Origin: Phenylobacterium aquaticum
Lineage (GTDB): Bacteria > Pseudomonadota > Alphaproteobacteria > Caulobacterales > Caulobacteraceae
Length of the DNA stretch: 6,511 nucleotides
Assembly (NCBI RefSeq): GCF_947378715.1
Contig: NZ_CANCLE010000197.1
Coordinates: 1-6,511 of the forward strand
Reading direction: 5' to 3'
Shown here in pieces: positions 1 through 6,287 of the stretch (its first letter is position 1; every line of letters starts with the position of its first letter). Below the pieces are notes generated by a model. That model was given only the letters and a program-made list of their open reading frames with translations. It did not search any database and had not been told where the DNA came from. The translations under genes and the position numbers were made by a program.

Positions 1-974
1 TCCGCCACCACCTCGTCGCGGGTCAGGCCGTGGATGAAGCGCACCTTGTTGGTCAGGCCGAGATCGGCGATCAGCTCGGCGGTCGGGCCCTCGCGCAGCT
101 TGCCGATCACCACCAGCTCCAGCTCCGGCCGGGTGTCGACCAGCATCGCGTAGGCCTCGATCAGGTGCTTCAGCCCCTTCAGCGGCACGTCCGCGCTGGC
201 GGTGGTCAGCAGGCGCTCGGGCCGACGGCGGATGTCGGGCTGCACCCGGAACACCGTCTGGTCGATGCCCAGGGGGATCGGGGTGATGCGGCCCGGATCG
301 ATGGCCAGGCACTCGGCCACGTCTTTGCCGGCCGCCTCCGAGACCACGATCACGTCCTTCAGCTGCGGCGCGACCTTTTCCTGCATCTTCAGGAAGCCGT
401 ACCATTGGCGCATCAGGGCCCGCATGCCCCAGGCCGGCTCGGCGGCGAGCGCCAGCTCCAGGTCGCGGCGGATCGGATGGTGGATCACGCCCACCACCGG
501 CAGGCCGCGCCGCTCGATCTCCAACAGGCCATAGGCGATCGACTGGTTGTCGAGCACGATGTCGTAGTCGCGGCGATGACGCCGCAGATACTTCGCTGCG
601 CGCCGGCCAAAGGTCTCTGGCTCCATGAACCGGCCCAGCCAATGGCCGAAATATTCGGACGTGTCGGCCCAGCTTTTCAGATGCCGCCAGCGCAGGGCGC
701 GGTGGCCATTGTGCGGCTGGTTATAGAGATCGAGCGAGGCGATCTTGACCAGGCCGACGCTGTCGTCGAGCTCCGGATAGGGCGGACCCGACAGCACCGT
801 CACCTGGTGGCCCATCCGCGCCAGAGCCTCGGCCGCCTGGGCCAGATAGACCCCCTGCCCCCCGACCCTGGGGTCCGAACGATAGGACAGGAAGGCGATG
901 CGCAAGGGACGCGTCGTCTGGGTGGTCGCGGGGTGGGCGCGCGGAGCGCCGCGAAGGATCGGGGTCTCGAGCAT
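1..974 (-). CDS. Glycosyltransferase family 4 (GT-B fold), partial, 3' end cut by window edge
   Basis: Retaining glycosyltransferase of the GT4 (group 1) type, expected to move a sugar from a nucleotide-sugar donor to a glycan, lipid or other acceptor at the cytoplasmic face. About 324 residues are visible from an ATG at 974. The N-terminal Rossmann half begins with RIAFLSYRSDP, followed by the glycine-rich loop GGQGVY (residues 38-43). The interdomain region has VIVVSEAAGKDV (208-219) and PIPLGID (232-238). The donor-binding half has KGLKHLIEAY (266-275) and VVIGK (288-292). The C-terminal part that should carry the E-x7-E motif lies beyond the left edge. The start is uncertain: the frame stays open upstream, no good Shine-Dalgarno precedes the ATG, and a TTG at 903-905 would begin right at the first beta strand. 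Donor and acceptor cannot be told from sequence. It lies downstream of the MatB-like gene on the same strand, separated by the repeat element. Confidence 0.9.
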   Translation of the reverse strand, partial: MLETPILRGAPRAHPATTQTTRPLRIAFLSYRSDPRVGGQGVYLAQAAEALARMGHQVTVLSGPPYPELDDSVGLVKIASLDLYNQPHNGHRALRWRHLKSWADTSEYFGHWLGRFMEPETFGRRAAKYLRRHRRDYDIVLDNQSIAYGLLEIERRGLPVVGVIHHPIRRDLELALAAEPAWGMRALMRQWYGFLKMQEKVAPQLKDVIVVSEAAGKDVAECLAIDPGRITPIPLGIDQTVFRVQPDIRRRPERLLTTASADVPLKGLKHLIEAYAMLVDTRPELELVVIGKLREGPTAELIADLGLTNKVRFIHGLTRDEVVA

Positions 975-1070
975 CTGCGGCGTTCTAACGCAGGGCGCGC
1001 CGGACTCTAAACCCTCAATGGCAGTCCGGGCGCCAAAAGCGCGCGGTGCGTGTCGGGGAGGCAGCAAGAA

Positions 1071-1160
1071 CCCCTCACCCAACCCTCTCCCCGCAAGCGG
1101 GGCGAGGGCTATGAGCCGCACGCCCTCGCCCCCTATGGGGGAAAGGGTTGGGGTGAGGGG
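1071..1160. repeat. Cloverleaf-shaped palindromic intergenic repeat (REP-like)
   Basis: A 90-base inverted-repeat element. Outer arms 1071-1086 and 1144-1160 pair over 16 bases with a single bulged G at 1150. Inside lie three hairpins: 1089-1094 with 1097-1102 (CCCCGC/GCGGGG), 1103-1108 with 1123-1128 (CGAGGG/CCCTCG) and 1129-1133 with 1137-1141 (CCCCC/GGGGG). The arm sequence CCCTCACCC-AACCCTCTCCCC resembles the dispersed palindromes common in GC-rich proteobacterial intergenic regions; that membership is from memory, as only one copy is in this window. It ends 9 bases past the stop codon of the ligase gene, so it could also halt or shield that transcript. It is not a tRNA: no acceptor CCA, D-loop or T-loop consensus is present. 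Confidence 0.8.
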
Positions 1161-1169
1161 GAGCGCGGC

Positions 1170-2567
1170 CTATCCGAACGTCCCCCCGAACCGCTCGCGC
1201 AGCAGGTTCTTCTGCACCTTGCCCATGGCGTTGCGCGGCAGGTCGTCGACGAAGAACACCCGCTTGGGCGTCTTGAAGGCCGCCAGCTGTTCCCGCGCCG
1301 CCGCGATCATCGCCGCCTCGTCGCCCTGGCCGATCACCACCGCCACCACCGCTTCGCCGAAGTCGGGATGCGGCACGCCGACCACCGCGCTCTCGGTGAC
1401 CCCGGCCATCTCGTCGAGCACCAGCTCGACCTCCTTGGGATAGACATTGTAGCCGCCCGAGATGATCAGGTCCTTGGCCCGGCCCGAGATCCACACCCGT
1501 CCGTCCGGGTCCTGGCGCCCCACATCGCCGGTGATGAAGAAGCCGTCGGCGGTGAATTCCTCGGCGGTCTTTTCCGGCATCCGCCAATAGCCGCCGAACA
1601 CCGAGGGGCCCCGGATCTCGATGACCCCCGTCGCCTCCCCGCCTCCGATCCGCAACTCCACGCCAGGCAACGGATAGCCCACGCTGCCGGCGATGCGCTC
1701 ACCCTCCAGCGGGTTCGAGGTGATGATCACCGCCTCGCTCATGCCGTAGCGCTCCAGTATGGGCATGCCCGCCCGGGCTTCGAACTCGGCGAAGGTGGAT
1801 TCCAGCAAGGGCGCGGAGCCGCAGACGAACAGCCGCATGTGCGCCGCTGCCTCCCGCGTGAAGCCCGGCGCGGCCAGCAGGCGGGTATAGAAGGTCGGCA
1901 CCCCCATCATCACGCTCGCTCGCTTCAGCCCGGCCAGCACCTCGGCGTCGTCGAACTTCGCCAGCCACACCATGGGACAGCCGGACAGGAAGGCGCAGTG
2001 CAGGGCCACGAACAGCCCGTGCACATGGAAGATCGGCAGGGCGTGCAACAGGACGTCGTCGGGGCTGAAGCCCCAGGCCTGATGCAGGGCGATGGCGTTG
2101 GCGGCCAGATTGCCGTGGCTGAGCATGGCCCCCTTGGATCGCCCGGTGGTTCCCGAGGTGTAGATGATCGCGGCGAGATCGCCGTCAGCGCGCGGCGTGG
2201 TCTCGGCGATCGGCGCACATCCCGCCGCCTCGGCCGCGAAGGCCACGGGATCGGTGATGAACTCCGCAGGCTCGGCGTCCTTCAGGAAATAGTCGACCTC
2301 GCTTGCCGTATAGGCCTGGTTCAGCGGCAGGAAGACCGCGCCGATCTTCAGCGCCGCCAGATAGACCATCACCCCTTCCGGCGACTTGGCCGCCTGCAGC
2401 GCCACCCGGTCCCCGACCCCCACGCCCTTGTCCTTCATCAGCGCCGCGATCCGCCCGACGCCGGCCTCCAGGGCGCCGTACGAGATCTCCGTCCGGTCGC
2501 TCAGGATGAAACAGGCCTTGGTGCGATCCGCCGGAAACCGGGACGCGAGCAGGTCGTAGAGATTCAT
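1170..2567 (-). CDS. matB: Malonyl-CoA synthetase (MatB-like, AMP-forming acyl-CoA ligase)
   Basis: ANL-superfamily enzyme predicted to activate malonate (possibly methylmalonate) with ATP and CoA to the CoA thioester via an acyl-AMP, in the cytoplasm. The 465 residues show the P-loop YTSGTTGRSKG (136-146), HALPIFHVHGL (175-185), HMRLFVCGSAPLL (243-255), YGMSE (274-278, usually YGMTE), GYWRMPEKT (326-334), ITGDVG (345-350), the hinge GRAKDLIISGGYNVYPKE (362-379) and C-terminal PRNAMGKVQKN (444-454) with the expected catalytic Lys450. ALPIFHVHGLF, MGVPTFYTRLL and the C-terminal DDLPRNAMGKVQKN fit MatB better than generic fatty acyl-CoA ligases. It is shorter than typical MatB (about 500), with reduced loops near 110-128 and 305-315. 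The ATG at 2567 is preceded by GAGG with a 5-base gap; an upstream in-frame ATG at 2660 would add 31 unconserved residues and is rejected. No malonyl-CoA decarboxylase or dicarboxylate transporter gene is visible. Substrate is inferred from family resemblance. Confidence 0.88.
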   Translation of the reverse strand: MNLYDLLASRFPADRTKACFILSDRTEISYGALEAGVGRIAALMKDKGVGVGDRVALQAAKSPEGVMVYLAALKIGAVFLPLNQAYTASEVDYFLKDAEPAEFITDPVAFAAEAAGCAPIAETTPRADGDLAAIIYTSGTTGRSKGAMLSHGNLAANAIALHQAWGFSPDDVLLHALPIFHVHGLFVALHCAFLSGCPMVWLAKFDDAEVLAGLKRASVMMGVPTFYTRLLAAPGFTREAAAHMRLFVCGSAPLLESTFAEFEARAGMPILERYGMSEAVIITSNPLEGERIAGSVGYPLPGVELRIGGGEATGVIEIRGPSVFGGYWRMPEKTAEEFTADGFFITGDVGRQDPDGRVWISGRAKDLIISGGYNVYPKEVELVLDEMAGVTESAVVGVPHPDFGEAVVAVVIGQGDEAAMIAAAREQLAAFKTPKRVFFVDDLPRNAMGKVQKNLLRERFGGTFG

Positions 2568-2674
2568 CGGGGCCTCACAGGGTGGTCGCCCGATATGGCC
2601 GGGGTGAAGGGCCAGAGGCAAGTGCGGCTCCCTCGCCCCTTCGCCGGAGCGCGGGGCCATGCCATACGCCGCGC

Positions 2675-3853
2675 ATGGAAACCTACGACGTCATCATCAT
2701 CGGCGCGGGCGCGGCGGGCATGATGTGCGCCATCGAGGCGGGGAAGCGCGGGCGCAGCGTGCTGGTGCTCGACCATGCCCAGGCGGCCGGCGAGAAGATC
2801 CGCATCTCCGGCGGCGGGCGCTGCAACTTCACCAACATCAACACCAATCCCCAGAATTTCCTGACCGCCAATCCGGGATTCCAGATCTCGGCCCTGCGCC
2901 GGTTCCGGCCGCGCGACTTCATCGCCATGGTCGATCGCCACCACATCGCCTGGCATGAGAAGACCCTGGGACAGCTGTTCTGCGACGACAGCGCCCGCCA
3001 GATCATCGACATGCTGCTGGAGGAGATGGCCGGCGTCGGCGCTGCCCTGCGCCTGGAGACCGCCGTCGATCGCATCGACAGGACCGAGGCGGGCTACAGC
3101 CTCTCGGCCGGGGGCCGCCAGCTCGCGTGTTCGTCCCTGGTCCTCGCCACCGGCGGCAAGTCGATCCCGAAAATGGGCGCCACGGGCTATGCCTATGAGG
3201 TCGCCACCCAGTTCGGCGTGCCGGTCACCCCGACCCGTCCTGCCCTGGTCCCGCTGACCTTCGAGATCGGCCTGCTGGAACGGCTCAAGCCCCTGGCCGG
3301 GGTCGGGCTGGACGCCAGGATCGCCCACGGCAAGACCCGGTTCTCCGAGGCCATGCTGTTCACCCATCGGGGCCTGAGCGGCCCGGCGGTCCTGCAGATC
3401 TCGTCCTATTGGCGGGAAGGCGACGAGATCGCCCTGGATATGGCCCCGGGAACCGATGTCTATGCCGAGCTGCGCGCCGCCCGGGCCGAGAATGGCCGGC
3501 AGGCCGTGACCACCGCCCTCTCCCGCCATGTGCCCAAGCGCCTGGCCCAGTTGCTGGTCGACCAGTCCGGCTTCGTCGGCAATCTGGCCGACGCCTCCGA
3601 CAAGGTGCTGCGGCCGCTGGCCGACGCCGTGAACGCCTGGCGGGTGAAGCCGGTGGGCTCAGAGGGCTATCGCACCGCCGAGGTCACCCTGGGCGGGATT
3701 GACACCACCGCCCTCGACAGCCGCACCCTGCAGGCCAAGGCGGTCCCCGGCCTCTATTTCATCGGCGAGGCGGTCGACGTCACGGGCTGGCTGGGCGGCT
3801 ACAATTTCCAGTGGGCCTGGGCCAGCGGCTGGAGCGCCGGCCAGTCCGTCTAG
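2675..3853 (+). CDS. BaiN/YhiN (HI0933) family FAD-dependent oxidoreductase
   Basis: Predicted flavoprotein of 392 residues, the usual length for this family. The dinucleotide-binding motif GAGAAG (10-15) follows the first beta strand YDVIIIG. Family hallmarks follow: SGGGRCNFTN (45-54), ATGGKSIPKMGATG (158-171), FTHRGLSGPAVLQIS (229-243) and the C-terminal FAD-contacting stretch with GEAVDVTGWLGGYN (364-377). The physiological substrate of most members is unknown; a role in bile acid dehydrogenation is reported only for some gut bacteria and should not be carried over. No transmembrane segment or signal peptide is seen, so it is likely cytosolic. The ATG at 2675 puts the nucleotide-binding motif at residue 10; the frame extends to an ATG at 2582, but the added 31 residues are low-complexity and run into the neighbour's upstream region. 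The Shine-Dalgarno is weak. The gene diverges from matB and converges on the pseudouridine synthase gene, sharing its stop CTAG. Confidence 0.92.
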   Translation: METYDVIIIGAGAAGMMCAIEAGKRGRSVLVLDHAQAAGEKIRISGGGRCNFTNINTNPQNFLTANPGFQISALRRFRPRDFIAMVDRHHIAWHEKTLGQLFCDDSARQIIDMLLEEMAGVGAALRLETAVDRIDRTEAGYSLSAGGRQLACSSLVLATGGKSIPKMGATGYAYEVATQFGVPVTPTRPALVPLTFEIGLLERLKPLAGVGLDARIAHGKTRFSEAMLFTHRGLSGPAVLQISSYWREGDEIALDMAPGTDVYAELRAARAENGRQAVTTALSRHVPKRLAQLLVDQSGFVGNLADASDKVLRPLADAVNAWRVKPVGSEGYRTAEVTLGGIDTTALDSRTLQAKAVPGLYFIGEAVDVTGWLGGYNFQWAWASGWSAGQSV

Positions 3854-4632
3854 GCTGCTCCCCCGCTCGCCGAGGCCGCGATCATCGCGGCCTTCTCCTG
3901 GGCGGTCAGCACACGCCACTTGCCCTGGGGCAAATTGCCCAGCCGCAGCGGTCCGACCCGCACCCGGAACAGGTCCAGCACCCCCAGATCGACCAGATCG
4001 CACATCCGCCGGATCTGGCGGTTGCGGCCCTCGGTCAGCACAAAGCGGATCGTCTGTTCGCCGCTGACCCAGATCTTGGCCGGCTTCAGCTGGCGGCCGT
4101 CCAGCGACAGGCCGTGGTGCAGCCGGGCCAGCTTGGCGTCGGTGATCGCACCGGAGACCTTGACCACATATTCCTTGTCGAGCTCGGAATGGGGCCCGAT
4201 CACCGCCTTGGCCACCACCCCGTCATCGGACAGGATCAGCAGGCCGCGGCTGTCCTGGTCCAGGCGGCCGACGGGCGCGAGCCGGGTGTCGCGGTCGGGA
4301 ATGGTCGGGCTTTCCCCCACCAGGGCCGCGCGAGTGAGGAGCCGCACCGCCGGGATCTGCTGACCCTCCGGCTGGGCGGAAACCACCCCGGTCGGCTTGT
4401 GCAGCACCACGGTGAAGCCGCCCTCCAGCTTGGCTTGGGCGCCGTCGCTCAAGGTCAGGGTCTGGCCGGTCTGGATCTTGCGGCCGGCGTCGGTGACGGT
4501 CTCCCCGTCAATGGCGACCAGCCCCTGGGCGATCAGGGCGTCGGCCTCGCGGCGCGAGCACACCCCGCTCTGGGCCAGCCAGCGGTTGATCCGCTGGGGC
4601 TCGGCTTCGTCATAGCTTCGGGTCCAGGCCAT
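3850..4632 (-). CDS. rluF: RluF-like 23S rRNA pseudouridine synthase (RsuA/RluB/E/F family)
   Basis: Predicted to isomerise a specific uridine in 23S rRNA to pseudouridine. The 260-residue protein starts with an S4 RNA-binding domain (about 13-60, with RINRWLAQSGVCSRREAD) followed by the catalytic domain: LHKPTGVVS (77-85), the catalytic-loop motif GRLDQDSRGLL (122-132) with nucleophile Asp125, KEYVV (153-157) and EGRNRQIRRMC (201-211). The GRLD-x-DS-x-GL form and the CSRREAD stretch resemble RluF more than RsuA, RluB or RluE, which tend to have DT or NT after the catalytic Asp; the subfamily call is therefore moderate. It lacks the long basic C-terminal tail of the E. coli enzyme. The ATG at 4632 is preceded by AGGAAGG a few bases upstream. 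The gene follows the FkbM methyltransferase gene by 32 bases on the same strand, so co-transcription is possible. Its stop TAG lies inside the CTAG shared with the convergent flavoprotein gene. Confidence 0.88.
   Translation of the reverse strand: MAWTRSYDEAEPQRINRWLAQSGVCSRREADALIAQGLVAIDGETVTDAGRKIQTGQTLTLSDGAQAKLEGGFTVVLHKPTGVVSAQPEGQQIPAVRLLTRAALVGESPTIPDRDTRLAPVGRLDQDSRGLLILSDDGVVAKAVIGPHSELDKEYVVKVSGAITDAKLARLHHGLSLDGRQLKPAKIWVSGEQTIRFVLTEGRNRQIRRMCDLVDLGVLDLFRVRVGPLRLGNLPQGKWRVLTAQEKAAMIAASASGGAA
3873..3893. other. Perfect 10-bp palindrome at a convergent gene junction
   Basis: The halves AGGCCGCGAT and ATCGCGGCCT flank a single central C at 3883. Folded as RNA this gives an 8-bp stem with loop AUCAU on either strand. 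It begins 20 bases past the flavoprotein stop and lies inside the last codons of the rluF-like gene. There is no T-rich tract after it in either direction, so it is at most a weak or Rho-assisted terminator, or an mRNA 3'-end stabiliser. It may also be chance in alanine-rich, GC-rich coding sequence. Confidence 0.4.
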
Positions 4633-4664
4633 GAGCCTTCCTAGTGCCCTTCGCCTGGCCTTGA

Positions 4665-5504
4665 CTAGAACTTGAAGCCGTAGGCCGCGAGATAGGCATA
4701 GGCCTCGATGTTGGTGGGCCAGGGTGTGTCGAGGGCGTCGAGCTCTGGCAGGTTCCAGATGTTGGGTACGCCTGGCGGCAGGGCCAGGAAGTTGAAATCG
4801 CCCTTCAGCTCGGCCAGCCGCGATCCGCTTTTGGAAGACACTCCACCAACGAACGGCGCAAAGAATAGGAAGATGCGGTAGCGCGCGTCTTTCAGCACCT
4901 GCATGACCGACTGGGCCAGCGCCATGTCCTGTCGCTTGGCTTCCAGCAGCCAGACGACCTCCTGTCTGGCGAGCAGCGCCGACGCGCCGCGCAGGACCTC
5001 AGGCTCGAACCCCTCGACATCCACCTTGATGAACCGGGTGTCCGTCGGCGCGACGTCATCAAGGCGGCACATGCGCACCGGCTCCGTCGCCGTGCGCGAT
5101 TCAAGGGTCATGCTCATCCCCCCGAAATTCACATTTTCGGCGAGAGAGATCGCAGGAAACCGGGCGATACCCGCCTCGCCGCCCACAGCCGCGTGGTTGT
5201 ATTCGACATTCAGCAGATCATTGTTCAAGGCGTTCGCCGCCAGCACACCCGCCATGCCACGATGGGCCTCAAAAGCCATGATGCGCCACTCGGGCCTCGC
5301 TTTGGCGACCGGCAGACATATGGCGCCCAGGTTGGCGCCGACATCGATGAAGGTCCCAGGGACTGCGAATTCCGTCAGATAGGCCCCGATCAGATCCGCC
5401 TCGCAACGGGCGAATTCGCCATACTCCCGCAGACAGGCGCCGACCGCAGAGTCGGCGGCCGGGAAGAGGAAGGTCAAGCCATAGGCCCTGGTGATGTCGA
5501 ACAT
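4665..5504 (-). CDS. FkbM family SAM-dependent methyltransferase
   Basis: Predicted class I S-adenosylmethionine-dependent O-methyltransferase of the FkbM type, 279 residues. The SAM-binding motif I TFIDVGANLGAICLPVA (51-67) follows a helical N-terminal segment; the acidic end of the second strand is AFEAH (77-81); the family signature FIKVDVEGFEPEVLRGA lies at 158-174. Members methylate sugars, polyketides and other small acceptors; in bacteria they often sit with glycan synthesis genes, but here no such cluster adjoins it, so the acceptor is unknown. The C-terminal 80 residues are aromatic-rich (FLFFAPFVGG at 212-221, NIWNLPELDAL at 248-258) and have no motif I recognise. The ATG at 5504 has TTGAGGA a few bases upstream. 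Its base composition is more AT-rich than that of its neighbours: one 60-base stretch near 5101-5160 is about 52 percent GC. It diverges from the sigma factor gene and precedes the rluF-like gene. Confidence 0.87.
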   Translation of the reverse strand: MFDITRAYGLTFLFPAADSAVGACLREYGEFARCEADLIGAYLTEFAVPGTFIDVGANLGAICLPVAKARPEWRIMAFEAHRGMAGVLAANALNNDLLNVEYNHAAVGGEAGIARFPAISLAENVNFGGMSMTLESRTATEPVRMCRLDDVAPTDTRFIKVDVEGFEPEVLRGASALLARQEVVWLLEAKRQDMALAQSVMQVLKDARYRIFLFFAPFVGGVSSKSGSRLAELKGDFNFLALPPGVPNIWNLPELDALDTPWPTNIEAYAYLAAYGFKF

Positions 5505-5572
5505 TGGTTCCTCAACTCACGCCGCCCTCGGGAGGTCGTTGCGGTGTCGCCATGCGATTCGTCTCGCGCCAT

Positions 5573-5597
5573 GGAACCTAAGTGCTCGCCATTCGCT
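5573..5597 (+). promoter_or_regulatory. EcfG-type (general stress) promoter upstream of the sigma factor gene
   Basis: GGAAC at 5573-5577 is followed by exactly 16 bases and then CGCT at 5594-5597. The alphaproteobacterial general stress sigma factor (EcfG; SigT in Caulobacter) is known to read GGAAC-N16/17-CGTT, so this differs at one base of the -10 element. The implied transcription start near 5604 leaves a leader of about 30 bases before the ATG at 5635. The site faces the sigma factor gene. Position, spacing and target gene family all agree, but no expression data support it. Confidence 0.6.
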
Positions 5598-5634
5598 CCA
5601 TAAGGGTCAATGCGCCTTTGAGAGGGTACCCGCC

Positions 5635-6222
5635 ATGCAAGCCAAGACCGCCGAAGACACCTTTCGCGACGATCTGGTCGGCCTGATCCCTCACATGCGG
5701 GCCTTTTCCCGCTCGCTGACCGGCGATGCGGCCCAGGCCGACGATCTGGCCCAGGAAGCCCTGGCCAAGGCCTGGGACAAGCGCTCCAGCTTCGAGCCCG
5801 GCACCAATCTCAAGGCCTGGGTGTTCATGATCGTGCGCAACCAGTTCTTCTCCGACAAGCGCCGTTCGTGGCGCAGCCAGCCGCTCGATCCTGAAGTTGC
5901 CGAGCGCACCCTGGTCGCGGTCACCAACCCCATCGCCACCCTCGAGCTGGACGAAGTCCGTCGCGCCATGATGCGCCTGCCGGAAGACCAGCGCGAGGCC
6001 CTGATCCTGATCGGCGCCGGCGGCCTGTCCTATGAGGAAGCCGCCGAGATCTGCGGCGCCGCCGTCGGCACCATCAAGAGCCGCGTCAGCCGCGCTCGCG
6101 ATCGCCTGGCCCTGCTGCTGCTCGAGGGCGACTACGAGGACGACGCCACCCGGCCCAGCGAAGCCATGGCCTGCATCTTCGCCCAGATCGACCAGATCCG
6201 CAGCCATCGCCACGCGGCGTAG
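5635..6222 (+). CDS. ECF sigma factor, EcfG/SigT-SigU-like general stress type
   Basis: RNA polymerase sigma factor with only regions 2 and 4, 195 residues. Region 2 spans about 11-80: DDLVGLIPHMRAFSRSLTG (12-30), the core-binding ADDLAQEALAKAW (35-47) and the promoter-melting helix LKAWVFMIVRNQFFSDKRR (59-77). A short linker leads to region 4 (about 105-160), with LPEDQREALILI (115-126) and the helix-turn-helix EEAAEICGAAVGTIKSRVSR (134-153). A 35-residue acidic then basic tail (DYEDDATRPSE and onward) follows. The RDDLVxLIPHxRAF start and EPGTNLKAW stretch are typical of the EcfG group. No nepR anti-sigma or phyR response regulator gene lies next to it, which suggests a second, EcfG-dependent paralogue such as Caulobacter SigU rather than the primary factor; that is inference. 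The ATG at 5635 has GAGAGGG about 9 bases upstream and fits the family N terminus; the frame's extension to 5491 overlaps the divergent gene and is rejected. Confidence 0.92.
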   Translation: MQAKTAEDTFRDDLVGLIPHMRAFSRSLTGDAAQADDLAQEALAKAWDKRSSFEPGTNLKAWVFMIVRNQFFSDKRRSWRSQPLDPEVAERTLVAVTNPIATLELDEVRRAMMRLPEDQREALILIGAGGLSYEEAAEICGAAVGTIKSRVSRARDRLALLLLEGDYEDDATRPSEAMACIFAQIDQIRSHRHAA

Positions 6223-6252
6223 CCCCCTTCCTCACTCACGGGTGATCAGGCA

Positions 6253-6278
6253 CGGTCGGGACCTCCGAGTCCCGACCG
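6253..6278 (+). promoter_or_regulatory. Perfect 10-bp hairpin just upstream of the manD start (terminator, operator or leader structure)
   Basis: CGGTCGGGAC (6253-6262) pairs perfectly with GTCCCGACCG (6269-6278) around loop CTCCGA. It lies 30 bases past the sigma factor stop and ends 9 bases before the ATG at 6288. No T-rich tract follows, which argues against a classical intrinsic terminator. The dyad could instead be a regulator-binding site or a structure near the ribosome-binding region. The role is unproven. Confidence 0.5.
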
Positions 6279-6287
6279 AGCCCCTCC

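Noticed and set aside
30..1010. A 326-codon plus-strand open frame
   Set aside because: Antisense to the glycosyltransferase, whose minus-strand translation shows clear GT4 motifs.
1071..1160. tRNA or tRNA-like gene suggested by the cloverleaf fold
   Set aside because: Stem lengths are wrong and no D-arm, T-arm consensus or acceptor end is present.
2592..2621. Possible minus-strand housekeeping promoter for the MatB-like gene (TTGCCT, 18-base gap, CATATC)
   Set aside because: Only half of the -10 bases match and the spacer is GC-rich, so chance matches are likely.
1050..2723. A 557-codon plus-strand open frame
   Set aside because: It lies antisense to the MatB-like gene, its translation is rich in His, Arg, Gln and Gly without motifs, and the opposite strand carries a full set of ANL motifs. 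Long antisense frames are expected at this GC.
2564..3529. A 321-codon minus-strand open frame
   Set aside because: Antisense shadow of the flavoprotein gene; no recognisable motif.
3811..4644. A 277-codon plus-strand open frame
   Set aside because: Antisense shadow of the pseudouridine synthase gene; low-complexity composition.
5578..6213. A 211-codon minus-strand open frame
   Set aside because: Antisense shadow of the sigma factor gene; Gly/Ala/Asp-rich without motifs.
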